From: Methylosinus trichosporium OB3b
GTDB lineage: Bacteria; Pseudomonadota; Alphaproteobacteria; Rhizobiales; Beijerinckiaceae
Assembly (NCBI RefSeq): GCF_002752655.1
Contig: NZ_CP023737.1
Location: 3,372,001-3,436,000, forward strand
Direction of reading: 5' to 3'
DNA length: 64,000 nucleotides
A program made the translations under genes and the position numbers. The notes below the pieces were generated by a model, which saw only the letters and a program-made list of their open reading frames with translations, was not told the origin of the DNA and did no database searches. Every line of letters starts with the position of its first letter. Position 1 is the stretch's first letter. This document shows, piece by piece, positions 1 through 10,450 of the stretch.

Positions 1-156
1 GACGATGCCGCGCACGCCGTGGAGCGCCCCATAGACGCGATCGACGCAGCGGAACTTGCGCGACTCGAGAATCGCGCCGACCAGTGATTGATTGATGACG
101 GCGGTCGGGCCGCCGCCCTGCGCGATGAGGACCTTGGAGAAGTCGATGTCGGACAA
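1..156 (-). CDS. 6-phosphofructokinase, N-terminal part (probably PPi-dependent type)
   Basis: Partial gene that runs off the left edge; about the first 52 codons are visible. The N-terminus carries the glycine-rich nucleotide/phosphate loop AQGGGPTAVINQS, followed by VDRVYGALHGVRGIV. This form of the loop (GGG-PT rather than the GGD-APG of bacterial ATP-PfkA) is the one I associate with pyrophosphate-dependent phosphofructokinases of methylotrophs. These convert fructose 6-phosphate and fructose 1,6-bisphosphate reversibly in the cytoplasm. A TTG start at 156 is chosen because GGAG lies about 7 bases upstream and no in-frame ATG or GTG precedes it closely. The gene lies downstream of secA on the same strand, separated by an inverted repeat. 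The phosphoryl donor cannot be proven from this fragment. Confidence 0.7.
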   Translation of the reverse strand, partial: MSDIDFSKVLIAQGGGPTAVINQSLVGAILESRKFRCVDRVYGALHGVRGIV

Positions 157-169
157 GGATCGGCTCCGA

Positions 170-263
170 GTGAGTAGGGAATAGGGAGTAGGGAGTCGGC
201 AGTAGCGGCGTGGAGCGGAGAGCCGAGAGGCTTGCTCACTACTGCCTACTGCCTACTCCCTAC

Positions 264-267
<4 letters not shown>
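170..267. repeat. inverted repeat of GTAGGGA/CTACTGC units between secA and pfk
   Basis: The left arm (170-205) is built from short GAGTAGGGA-like direct repeats. The right arm (239-267) has the complementary CTACTGCC/CTACTCCC units. Together they can fold into a long imperfect hairpin with a loop of about 33 bases. The right arm covers the secA stop codon. It may act as a transcript 3' end or be a mobile palindromic repeat; no T-run follows. Confidence 0.6.
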
Positions 268-3086
<2,819 letters not shown>

Positions 3087-3348
3087 GCGGGAACCCTTCC
3101 AGATGAGCCTCCGGCGGAGGCCGGGGCTGGCCGCCTTTTCGCACAACTTCCTTTCGATTTGGAAATCTATTTTCGAAAGGCGGCGGGGCGCGACCGCGCG
3201 GCCGCGCCCCGAGGGGCCGGCGCTGCGATGACGCGCGACAGATAAGAGGCGCCCGAGCCCTTGTCAATCAATCGGTCGGCGGCGGTCCACGGCGAAGAGC
3301 TTCGAAGCGGGGACGAGCGATTCAGCTGCTTCGACTGGGCAGGAATAG

Positions 3349-3480
3349 CGAGGCTGAGGGCTCGCGGTCCAGTGGCGGCGCCTGCCGCGACCTCTCCGCT
3401 CTGGCGGGAAGAGGAGGCGGCAGGCGCCGTTGGAGCCCCAAAACTGCGAGCCTTCAGGCTCACTCTTTCTCGAAGCTCAT
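3349..3480. repeat. CCTGAAGGC palindromic repeat, copy 1
   Basis: The left arm is degraded (GCGAGGCTGAGGGCTCGCGG). The right arm is intact (GCGAGCCTTCAGGCTCACTC) and is followed by CTCGAAGCTCATCGATTTCG. The right flank closely matches the flank of the copy at 17300-17400, so the repeat unit is longer than the palindrome itself. Confidence 0.65.
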
Positions 3481-3498
3481 CGATTTCGGTGAAGCAGA

Positions 3499-3533
3499 CC
3501 AGCCGTCGCGGCCACCCACGTCGCGACGGCTGG
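3499..3533. other. 12-bp perfect hairpin
   Basis: CCAGCCGTCGCG (3499-3510) is exactly complementary to CGCGACGGCTGG (3522-3533) across an 11-base loop. No T-run follows on either strand, so an ordinary intrinsic terminator is not supported. It lies between the fdsA and secA transcripts. Confidence 0.5.
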
Positions 3534-3561
3534 GAAAGCCGGAACATGAGGGGAACGACGC

Positions 3562-3615
3562 CGCCGCGCCCCCTCTCTCCTAGAGAAGCGGGGAGGAGGA
3601 GAGAGGGGCGCGGCG
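3562..3615 (-). terminator. long GC-rich hairpin directly after fdsA (possible terminator)
   Basis: The arms at 3562-3581 and 3597-3615 pair over about 19 bases with one bulge. The hairpin begins one base beyond the fdsA stop codon. It lacks a T-tract, so it may be an mRNA 3'-end stabiliser or a palindromic repeat rather than a rho-independent terminator. Confidence 0.4.
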
Positions 3616-3616
3616 T

Positions 3617-6493
3617 TCACTCTCCGGGCGCGGCCGGGGCGGCGATGCGGCGGCTGGTCTCGGAGAGGTCGCGGTAGCGCTCCTGCCATTCGGTGGGGCC
3701 GTTGGAGGGCGAGATCTGCACCGCCGTCACTTTGTATTCCGGGCAATTGGTGGCCCAGTCGGAATTATCGGTGGTCACCACATTGGTCTGGCAGAGCGGA
3801 TGGTGGAAGGTCGTGTAGACGACGCCGGGCGCCACGCGATCGGTGATCCTGGCGTGCAAGGTGGTTTCGCCGGCGCGGCTCTGCACGCGCACCCAATCGC
3901 CGTCGCGCACGCCGCGCAGCTCGGCGTCATGCGGGTGAATCTCCAGCACATCCTCCGGATGCCATTGGCTGTTCTCGGTGCGCCGCGTCTGCGCGCCGAC
4001 GTTATATTGCGAGAGAATGCGTCCCGTCGTCAGCAGCAGCGGGAAGCGCGGCCCGGTGCGCTCCTCGGTCGGAATATATTCGGTGATGACGAATTTTCCT
4101 TTGCCGCGCGCGAAGCTCTCGATGTGCATGATCGGCATGCCTTCCGGCGAAGCGTCGTTGCAGGGCCATTGCACCGAGCCGACCTCGTCGAGCTTGGCGT
4201 AGGAGACATTGCGGAAGGCCGGCGTCAGCCGCGCGATCTCGTCCATGATCTCGCTCGGATGCGCATAGGTCCAATTGCAGCCGAGCGCATTGGCGAAGAG
4301 CTGCGTCGCCTCCCAATCGGCGTAGCGCGCCTTGGGGCTCATCACCCGGCGCACGCGCTGGATGCGGCGCTCGGCGTTGATGAAAGAGCCGTCCTTCTCG
4401 AGAAAGCTCGCACCGGGCAGGAACACATGCGCGTAATTGGCCGTCTCGTTGAGGAAGAGATCCTGCACGACGAGACATTCGAGCGCGCCGAGTCCGGCCG
4501 AGACATGCTTGATGTCGGGGTCGGACTGCAGAATATCCTCGCCCTGCACATACATGCCCTTGAACGTTCCCTCGACCGCCGCGTCGAACATATTGGGGAT
4601 GCGCAGGCCCGGCTCCGGATCGAGCGCGACGCCCCACGCCTCCTCGAAGCTCTGGCGCACCTTGTCGTCGGAGACGTGGCGATAGCCGGGGAACTCGTGC
4701 GGGAATGAGCCCATGTCGCAGGAGCCCTGCACATTGTTCTGCCCGCGCAGCGGATTCACGCCGACGCCGCGGCGGCCGAGATTGCCGGTCGCCATGGCGA
4801 GATTGGCGATGCCCATCACCGTGGTCGAGCCCTGGCTGTGCTCTGTGACGCCCAGCCCATAATAGATCGCCGCGCGCCCGCCGCTGGCGTAGAGCCGCGC
4901 CGCGCCGCGAATATCGGCGGCCGCGACGCCGGTGAGCGTCTCGATCGCCTCGGGACTATGGCGTGGCTCGGCGACGAAATCGGCCCAATCTTGAAACTCG
5001 TCCCAGTCGCAGCGCGCGCGCACGAACGCTTCGTTCACGAGCCCTTCGGTGACGATCACATGAGCGAGCGCGGTGACGACCGCGACATTGGTGCCGGGCC
5101 GCAGCGGCAGATGGAAATCGGCCTCGATATGCGGCGAGCGCACGAGCTCGGTGCGGCGCGGATCGATGACGATGAGCTTCGCGCCCTCGCGCAGCCGCTT
5201 CTTCATCCGTGAGCCGAACACCGGATGCGCATCGGTCGGATTGCAGCCTATGACGAGAACGACGTCGGAATCGTCGACGGAATCGAAATCCTGCGTGCCG
5301 GCCGATGTGCCGAACGCCTGGCTCAGCCCATAGCCGGTCGGCGAATGGCAGACGCGCGCGCAAGTGTCGACATTATTGTTGCCGAAGCCGCTGCGAATGA
5401 GCTTCTGGACGAGATAGGTCTCCTCGCTCGTGCAGCGCGAGGAGGTGATGCCGCCGACCGCATTGCGTCCATATTTCGCCTGGATGCGCTTGAACTCCGA
5501 AGCCGCATGGGCGATCGCCTCCTCCCAGGAGACTTCGCGCCAGGGATCGGTGATCTTCTCGCGGATCATGGGGCTCGTCACACGGTCGCGATGCAGCGCA
5601 TAGCCATAGGCGAAGCGGCCCTTGACGCAGCTGTGGCCATGATTGGCCTTGCCGTCCTTCCACGGGACCATGCGGATGATCTCTTCACCGCGCATCTCGG
5701 CCTTGAAGGCGCAGCCGACGCCGCAATAGGCGCAGGTCGTGACCGCCGAATGCTCCGGCTGGCCGTTCTCGATCACCGACGTCTCGATCAAAGTGGCGGT
5801 CGGACAGGCCTGCACGCAGGCGCCGCAGGAGACGCATTCGGACTCGAAATAGGCTTCGTTCACGCCCGGAGAGACGCGGCTGTCGAAGCCGCGCCCGTCG
5901 ATCGTCAGCGCGAAAGTGCCCTGCGTCTCGGCGCAAGCGCGCACGCAGCGATTGCAGACGATGCACTTCGATGGGTCATAAGTGAAATAAGGGTTGGACG
6001 TATCCTTCGGCTTCCACTCGGGATTGATGCGGCCGTGATTGCGCGCGAAGACGTGATTGGCGCCCTGATCGTAGCGCACCTCGCGCAGTGAGACGGCGCC
6101 GGCCATGGATTGCAGCTCGCAATCGCCATTGGCGGCGCAGGTGAGGCAGTCGAGCGGATGATCGGAGATGTAGAGCTCCATGATCCCGCGGCGGATCTTG
6201 TCGAGCCGCGGCGTCAGCGTCTTCACCGCCATGCCCTGCGCCACCGGCGTCGTGCAGGACGCCGGCGTTCCATAGCGGCCCTCGATCTCGATCACGCAGA
6301 GCCGGCAGGAGCCGAAGGCCTTCAGGCTGTCGGTGGCGCAGAGTTTCGGTATGTCGACGCCCGCGGCCGTCGCCGCCCGCATGATCGAGGTTCCCTCGGG
6401 CGCGGAGCATTCCTTCCCGTCGATGGTGAAGCTGACCATCTTCTCCGACGTGGAGGCGGGAGTGCCGAAATCGATTTCCTTGATCAGTGTCAT
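3617..6493 (-). CDS. fdsA: NAD-dependent formate dehydrogenase, molybdenum alpha subunit (FdsA type)
   Basis: Catalytic subunit that oxidises formate to CO2 at a bis-MGD molybdenum centre in the cytoplasm, the last step of C1 dissimilation. The 958 residues match the usual FdsA length. All cluster ligands are visible: [2Fe-2S] C52, C63, C66, C80; His-Cys3 cluster H112, C116, C119, C125; two ferredoxin-like 4Fe-4S sites C177/C180/C183/C187 and C220/C223/C226/C230; and the 4Fe-4S site before the Mo domain, C254/C257/C261/C289. The Mo-binding Cys and catalytic His are C382-H383 in CARVCHSPTGYG. A molydopterin-dinucleotide-binding domain forms the C-terminus. Unusually, no fdsG, fdsB, fdsC or fdsD gene is adjacent, so diaphorase partners must be encoded elsewhere. 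Methionine 19 is an alternative start. Confidence 0.95.
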   Translation of the reverse strand: MTLIKEIDFGTPASTSEKMVSFTIDGKECSAPEGTSIMRAATAAGVDIPKLCATDSLKAFGSCRLCVIEIEGRYGTPASCTTPVAQGMAVKTLTPRLDKIRRGIMELYISDHPLDCLTCAANGDCELQSMAGAVSLREVRYDQGANHVFARNHGRINPEWKPKDTSNPYFTYDPSKCIVCNRCVRACAETQGTFALTIDGRGFDSRVSPGVNEAYFESECVSCGACVQACPTATLIETSVIENGQPEHSAVTTCAYCGVGCAFKAEMRGEEIIRMVPWKDGKANHGHSCVKGRFAYGYALHRDRVTSPMIREKITDPWREVSWEEAIAHAASEFKRIQAKYGRNAVGGITSSRCTSEETYLVQKLIRSGFGNNNVDTCARVCHSPTGYGLSQAFGTSAGTQDFDSVDDSDVVLVIGCNPTDAHPVFGSRMKKRLREGAKLIVIDPRRTELVRSPHIEADFHLPLRPGTNVAVVTALAHVIVTEGLVNEAFVRARCDWDEFQDWADFVAEPRHSPEAIETLTGVAAADIRGAARLYASGGRAAIYYGLGVTEHSQGSTTVMGIANLAMATGNLGRRGVGVNPLRGQNNVQGSCDMGSFPHEFPGYRHVSDDKVRQSFEEAWGVALDPEPGLRIPNMFDAAVEGTFKGMYVQGEDILQSDPDIKHVSAGLGALECLVVQDLFLNETANYAHVFLPGASFLEKDGSFINAERRIQRVRRVMSPKARYADWEATQLFANALGCNWTYAHPSEIMDEIARLTPAFRNVSYAKLDEVGSVQWPCNDASPEGMPIMHIESFARGKGKFVITEYIPTEERTGPRFPLLLTTGRILSQYNVGAQTRRTENSQWHPEDVLEIHPHDAELRGVRDGDWVRVQSRAGETTLHARITDRVAPGVVYTTFHHPLCQTNVVTTDNSDWATNCPEYKVTAVQISPSNGPTEWQERYRDLSETSRRIAAPAAPGE

Positions 6494-6738
6494 GGCCGCG
6501 CCCCGGGAACTGCCTTCGCTACGTTATGAATATCGATTGCATAGCGATAATCAATAATCGAGTCCGGTATGGCCATCGCCTTTTTCTATCGTCGATAGGT
6601 GTTAGATCGTTTAACGATATTTATCATATAGATATCATGTAATAGGTCGTGCGGTTATATAGCGATGCGAGACTTCGGCCTCGCTCTTGCTTCCCCCCTT
6701 GCGCCGGCGCGACGTCGGCGCCAAACGCAGGGCCGCCG
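6494..6738 (-). promoter_or_regulatory. AT-rich divergent regulatory region upstream of fdsA
   Basis: This 245-base stretch is markedly richer in A+T than its surroundings. It is dense in ATCG-type dyads: CTATCG-T-CGATAG near 6587-6599, repeated TCGATT/AATCGA elements around 6530-6560, and GATAT...ATATC around 6617-6637. Such clustered partial dyads with T...A ends suit a LysR-type regulator such as FdsR, but the regulator is inferred. The region also carries the upstream sequence of the divergent DUF938 gene. Confidence 0.5.
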
Positions 6739-7350
6739 ATGTCAGACGCCGCCGATGATCGCCTCTTTGCTCCCGCCGCGCAGCGCAATCGCGGGCCGAT
6801 CCTCGACGTGCTGCGCGCGGAGCTGCCGGCGTCGGGCCTCGTGCTGGAGATCGCCAGCGGCACGGGCGAGCATGTGACGCATTTCGCGCAGAACCTGCCG
6901 GCGCTGACCTTCCAGCCCTCCGACCCGGACGCCCGGGCGCGAGCGAGCGTCGCCGCCTGGATCGCCGCGACCGGGCTCGGCAATGTCCTCGCGCCCCTCG
7001 AGCTCGACGTGCGCCAGCCCTGGCCCATCGATCGCATCGACGCGCTCGTCTGCATCAATATGATCCATATCTCGCCCTGGGAGGCGAGCGAGAGCCTGTT
7101 CGCGACCGCGGCGACGCTGCTTCCCGACGGCGCGCCGCTCGTCACCTACGGCCCCTATAAGCAGGGCGGCGCCCATACGGCGCCGAGCAATGTCGAGTTC
7201 GACGCCAGCCTGCGCGCGACCAATCCCGCCTGGGGCGTGCGCGACCTCGAGGCGGTGGCCGCCTGCGCGGCGAAGAACGGGTTCTCGGCGCCGCGCATCG
7301 TCGAGATGCCGGCGAATAATCTCGCCCTCGTGTTTCGTCTGAGGGCGTGA
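6739..7350 (+). CDS. DUF938 family SAM-dependent methyltransferase
   Basis: A 203-residue class I methyltransferase-like protein. The SAM-binding motif I is LVLEIASGTGEHVTHFAQ (residues 34-51), followed by the acidic motif FQPSDPD and the post-motif INMIHISPWEA that is typical of DUF938. The substrate is unknown. The ATG at 6739 is chosen because the conserved family N-terminus (APAAQRNRGPILDVL) follows at once; the upstream in-frame extension is unlike the family. It is divergent from fdsA and followed 42 bases later by the Uma2 gene, so these may share a transcript. Confidence 0.85.
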   Translation: MSDAADDRLFAPAAQRNRGPILDVLRAELPASGLVLEIASGTGEHVTHFAQNLPALTFQPSDPDARARASVAAWIAATGLGNVLAPLELDVRQPWPIDRIDALVCINMIHISPWEASESLFATAATLLPDGAPLVTYGPYKQGGAHTAPSNVEFDASLRATNPAWGVRDLEAVAACAAKNGFSAPRIVEMPANNLALVFRLRA

Positions 7351-7392
7351 GCGGCTCGCGCCGCGGCGCGGCGGCGTGCTAGATGAGGAAAT

Positions 7393-7947
7393 ATGAACGC
7401 CCCCGCCGTCAAACGCATGGCCATTGCCGATTTTCTCGTCTGGTCCGAACGCCAGGAGCGGGGCCGCTACGAGCTCATCGATGGCGAGATCGTCGCCATG
7501 GCGCCGGAGCGCGCCGCGCATGTCGACGCCAAGGCGTCGATTTGGCAGGCTCTGGCACGGGCGATCAAAGACGCCGGCGCGCCCTGTAAATCCTATGTCG
7601 ATGGCCTCGGCGTCGCGATCGACGCGCAGACGGTCTATGAGCCCGATGTGCTGGTGAACTGCGGAGACCCGATCGCGCCCGACGCCATGCTCTCGCCCGC
7701 GCCCGTCGTCATCGTCGAGGTTCTGTCGCCCTCCTCGCGCCACATCGACAAGAGCGTGAAGCTCGCCGGCTATTTCAAGCTCGAGAGCCTCGTTCACTAT
7801 CTCGTCGTCGATCTCGATCGACGCACGGTCCTGCATTACCGCCGGCAAGGCGCCGATGAGCCGATCCTGTTGCGCATCGTCACCGAAGGCGCGATCCGGC
7901 TCGATCCGCCCGGCCTCGACCTCACCCTCACGGAGATATTCGCATGA
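7393..7947 (+). CDS. Uma2 family (DUF820) PD-(D/E)XK nuclease-like protein
   Basis: The 184-residue product has the Uma2 restriction-endonuclease-like core: YELIDGEIVAMAPE near residue 28, the acidic EPDVLVNCGD motif, and VVIVEVLSPSSRHIDKSVKLAGY, where Glu and the following Asp/Lys fit the nuclease site. Members of this family are common in cyanobacteria and some alphaproteobacteria and have no settled function. Its stop overlaps the start of the next gene (ATGA at 7944-7947), so the two are translationally coupled. Confidence 0.85.
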   Translation: MNAPAVKRMAIADFLVWSERQERGRYELIDGEIVAMAPERAAHVDAKASIWQALARAIKDAGAPCKSYVDGLGVAIDAQTVYEPDVLVNCGDPIAPDAMLSPAPVVIVEVLSPSSRHIDKSVKLAGYFKLESLVHYLVVDLDRRTVLHYRRQGADEPILLRIVTEGAIRLDPPGLDLTLTEIFA

Positions 7948-8678
7948 ACGCGCTCGTCGGTCGCGTCGCTCTCGTCACCGGCGCGTCGCGCGGCATCGGC
8001 CGCGCCGTCGCTTTGCAGCTCGCGCGGGAGGGCGCGCATGTCGTCGCTCTGGCGCGCGCGCAGGGACCGCTCGAATTTCTCTATGACGAGATCACCGGCT
8101 TCGGCGGCGAGGCGACGATCGTTCCGCTCGACGTCGCCGAGTTCGACAATCTCGATCGGCTCGGGGCCTGCATCCACGAGCGCTGGAAGAAGCTCGATAT
8201 TCTGGTCGGCAATGCGGGCCTGCTCGGACCGCTCACGCCGCTTCCCCATGTCGAGCCCCAGCAATGGGCGCGCATCATGGACGTCAATGTCACCGCCAAT
8301 TGGCGGCTGGTGCGGGCGATGGACATGCTGCTGCGCGCGTCGGACGCCGGGCGCTGCGTGTTCGTCACCTCGGGCGCCGCCTGGCGGATCAAGGCCTATT
8401 GGGGGCCCTATGCGGTCTCCAAGGCGGCGGTCAACGCGCTCGCCCGCACCTATGCGGCCGAGACCGTCAATACGTCCAATGTGAAGGTGATGCTCGCCAA
8501 TCCCGGCCCGCTGCGCACCGACATGCGCGCCGCCGCCATGCCGGGCGAAGATCCGCAGACGCTGCGCACGCCGGAGGAATTCGCGCCGAGGCTCGCGGCG
8601 CTGTGCCGGCCCGACTGGGCCGAGACCGGCAAGCTCTATGACTTTCCCACCGATCGGCTGATCGAATTCGAAGACTGA
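7944..8678 (+). CDS. SDR family oxidoreductase (YciK-like)
   Basis: A 244-residue short-chain dehydrogenase. It shows the NAD(P)-binding TGASRGIG (residues 13-20), the NNAG-equivalent VGNAGLLGPLTPL, a catalytic Ser in FVTSGAAWR and the YxxxK motif in YAVSKAAVNAL. The LANPGPLRTDMRAAAMPGED segment near residue 190 resembles the YciK subgroup. The substrate is unknown. It overlaps the preceding Uma2 gene by 4 bases and is followed by a palindromic repeat rather than another gene. Confidence 0.88.
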   Translation: MNALVGRVALVTGASRGIGRAVALQLAREGAHVVALARAQGPLEFLYDEITGFGGEATIVPLDVAEFDNLDRLGACIHERWKKLDILVGNAGLLGPLTPLPHVEPQQWARIMDVNVTANWRLVRAMDMLLRASDAGRCVFVTSGAAWRIKAYWGPYAVSKAAVNALARTYAAETVNTSNVKVMLANPGPLRTDMRAAAMPGEDPQTLRTPEEFAPRLAALCRPDWAETGKLYDFPTDRLIEFED

Positions 8679-8680
8679 GC

Positions 8681-8801
8681 GTCATCGCTGCGCTCCTCGC
8701 AATGGCATGCGGCGAGGAATCGGCCGTCATTGCGAGCGGAGCGAAGCAATCTAGAGCCGCGGGGCGGCCCCTGGATTGCTTCGCCGCTGCGCTCCTCGCA
8801 A
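8681..8801. repeat. ATTGCGAGC-type palindromic repeat, copy 1
   Basis: The core at 8725-8801 has a left arm GTCATTGCGAGCGGAGCGAA and an inverted right arm GATTGCTTCGC...CTCGCAA around a GGGGCGGCCCCTGG centre. An extra half-copy (8681-8702) precedes it. The same element occurs at 16335-16420 and 50858-50933, always just after a gene end or between transcripts, as REP/BIME-like elements do. Confidence 0.8.
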
Positions 8802-8843
8802 GGCGTCGAGGCGATGGGCGAATACGCCCTTCGCCCATCCACC

Positions 8844-9392
8844 TCACGGCTTGGTGATGAGCCGGCGATGGTGCTTGCGGTGATGGCGGGGCTGCGGCGC
8901 CGGCGCATAGGTCAGTGTCAGATGAGCGATGCCCGCCGAAATATTGAGGCCCGTGCCGCCCTGGACCGCGATCGGCTGCAGCGACACCGAGTCGTTCGAG
9001 CCGCCGACCAGCACCGTGGCGCCGAAGCCGCCGCCGACCGCGAAAGCGCCATGCGCGCCGACGAATTCCCCGGCGAGCGCGCCCTGGCCGACCTTGCCGC
9101 TCTCGACCACCACGCCCCAGGCGAGATCGCCCGGTCCGGTCACGCCGATCACCGCGCCGACATTGGTCAGCTCGCCGACATAATGCTCGGCTGGAGCGTC
9201 GTTCTCGTCCTCGTAATAGCAATCGAGCTTCAGGCTCTCGACGGCGAGGCCGCCCTCCGCGCCCGCGAACGAGCATTCGAGAGAGCCGGCATAGGCTTCG
9301 GCCGAGGCCGAGGCCGGCGCGAGCGCCGCCAGAAGGGCCGCGAGGCCCGCCGGCGCGGCGAGCCGCGCCAAAGATTTGATCGATTTACTCAT
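8844..9392 (-). CDS. DUF992 domain secreted protein
   Basis: A 182-residue protein with a signal peptide (MSKSIKSLARLAAPAGLAAL... ending at ASASA), then the DUF992 fold. The Cys pairs in GSLECSFAG and LKLDCYYED and the motif AEHYVGELTNVGAVIGVTG are typical of this alphaproteobacterial periplasmic family of unknown role. The C-terminus is His/Arg-rich (PRHHRKHHRR). The start at 9392 is chosen over 9533 because the signal peptide starts there and GGAAGAG lies upstream. Confidence 0.8.
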   Translation of the reverse strand: MSKSIKSLARLAAPAGLAALLAALAPASASAEAYAGSLECSFAGAEGGLAVESLKLDCYYEDENDAPAEHYVGELTNVGAVIGVTGPGDLAWGVVVESGKVGQGALAGEFVGAHGAFAVGGGFGATVLVGGSNDSVSLQPIAVQGGTGLNISAGIAHLTLTYAPAPQPRHHRKHHRRLITKP

Positions 9393-9616
9393 GAGACTCT
9401 TCCCCCGTCGCTCGAAGGCCCATCCCACGCTGGGACGGGCGGCGGCCCAACGCCGCGCTTCGGCCAATAATACGCCTTGTCCTCGGCTGTCAGATAGCAA
9501 TCTATGACGCCGGTTGGAAGTGCGTCCGTTCACGCAGCCCGCCGGCCCTTGCGGGCGCGAGGCGGCGATCCGATTTCAAGCGCGGGGCGGACGCGCGACA
9601 AGAGGAGGCGGCAAGG

Positions 9617-10450
9617 GTGACGCAGGGGCTTCCGCAGGCGGCGTTTCGCCAGCTGAGCGAGGCGGATCGCGCGGCGCTCCAGTCCGCGGTGGATATTCTG
9701 GAGCGAATGAGCTTCGTCGAGCGTATGGCGACGGCGACGGGGCGTCGGATCGGCTTTCCCGGCCGCATGCTTCCGCCCGAGGCGCAGGCTTTCGTCGCCG
9801 CCGCGGCGCGGCGCGGCCTCGAGGCGGCGCTGCGCATCGCCGTTTCCAGCCTCGCGGCGACGCCGCCGCGCGACGGCGGGCGTCTGCACCAGCGGCTCGC
9901 GGCGGCGAGCGGCGCGATGGGCGGCGCCATCGGCGTCGCCAGCCTTCCGGTGGAGTTGCCGCTCTCGACGACGATCATGCTGCGCTCCATCGCCGACATC
10001 GCCCGGCGCGAGGGCGAGGACCTCTCCGATCCGGAAGCGCTCATCGCCTGCCTGCAGGTGTTTGCGCTCGGCGGACATGCGGAGGAGGGCAATCTGCTCG
10101 AGGGCGGCTATCTCGCTCTGCGCGGGCTGCTGGCCAAATCGGTGACCGACGCGAGCCGCTTCATGGGCGGCCGCGCCGCCGCCGACGCCGGAGCGCCGGC
10201 GCTGGCGCGCTTCCTCGCGCTCGTCTCCGCGCGTTTCGGCGTCGTGGTGTCGCAGAAGGCGGCTGCGCAGGCCGTCCCGCTCATCGGCGCGCTCAGCGGC
10301 GCGGCGATCAATGTCGCCTTCATCCGCCATTTCCAGCGGCTGGCGCAGGGACATTTCACCGTGCGCCGGCTCGAGCGCGCCTATGGCCGCGAGATCGTCT
10401 ATGGCGAATACGCCCGCATGGCCGGACGCGCCAGCGCCGCCGCCGGCTGA
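9617..10450 (+). CDS. EcsC family protein
   Basis: A 277-residue EcsC-like protein. It is helical with a hydrophobic glycine-rich centre (AAASGAMGGAIGVASLPVELPLSTTIMLRSIADIA) and the conserved IACLQVFALGG segment. EcsC is named for a Bacillus protein encoded with an ABC exporter, but its biochemical function is not settled. The start is GTG, with AGGAGG about 9 bases upstream. The 3' end overlaps the convergent acetyltransferase-like gene by 52 bases, so the two genes share coding DNA tail to tail. Confidence 0.8.
   Translation: MTQGLPQAAFRQLSEADRAALQSAVDILERMSFVERMATATGRRIGFPGRMLPPEAQAFVAAAARRGLEAALRIAVSSLAATPPRDGGRLHQRLAAASGAMGGAIGVASLPVELPLSTTIMLRSIADIARREGEDLSDPEALIACLQVFALGGHAEEGNLLEGGYLALRGLLAKSVTDASRFMGGRAAADAGAPALARFLALVSARFGVVVSQKAAAQAVPLIGALSGAAINVAFIRHFQRLAQGHFTVRRLERAYGREIVYGEYARMAGRASAAAG

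Larger units (their letters stand above)
3087..3616. other. 530-base intergenic region between fdsA and secA
   Basis: No convincing gene is seen. It holds the secA Shine-Dalgarno and a GC-rich upstream part, a copy of the CCTGAAGGC palindromic repeat family (3349-3480), a 12-bp hairpin (3499-3533), and a long hairpin just past the fdsA stop. Short open frames here are low-complexity and contain repeat-derived peptides. Confidence 0.6.

Noticed and set aside
3167..3547. Possible 126-residue minus-strand protein between fdsA and secA
   Set aside because: Its sequence includes the palindromic repeat and a hairpin, it has no ribosome binding site and no family.
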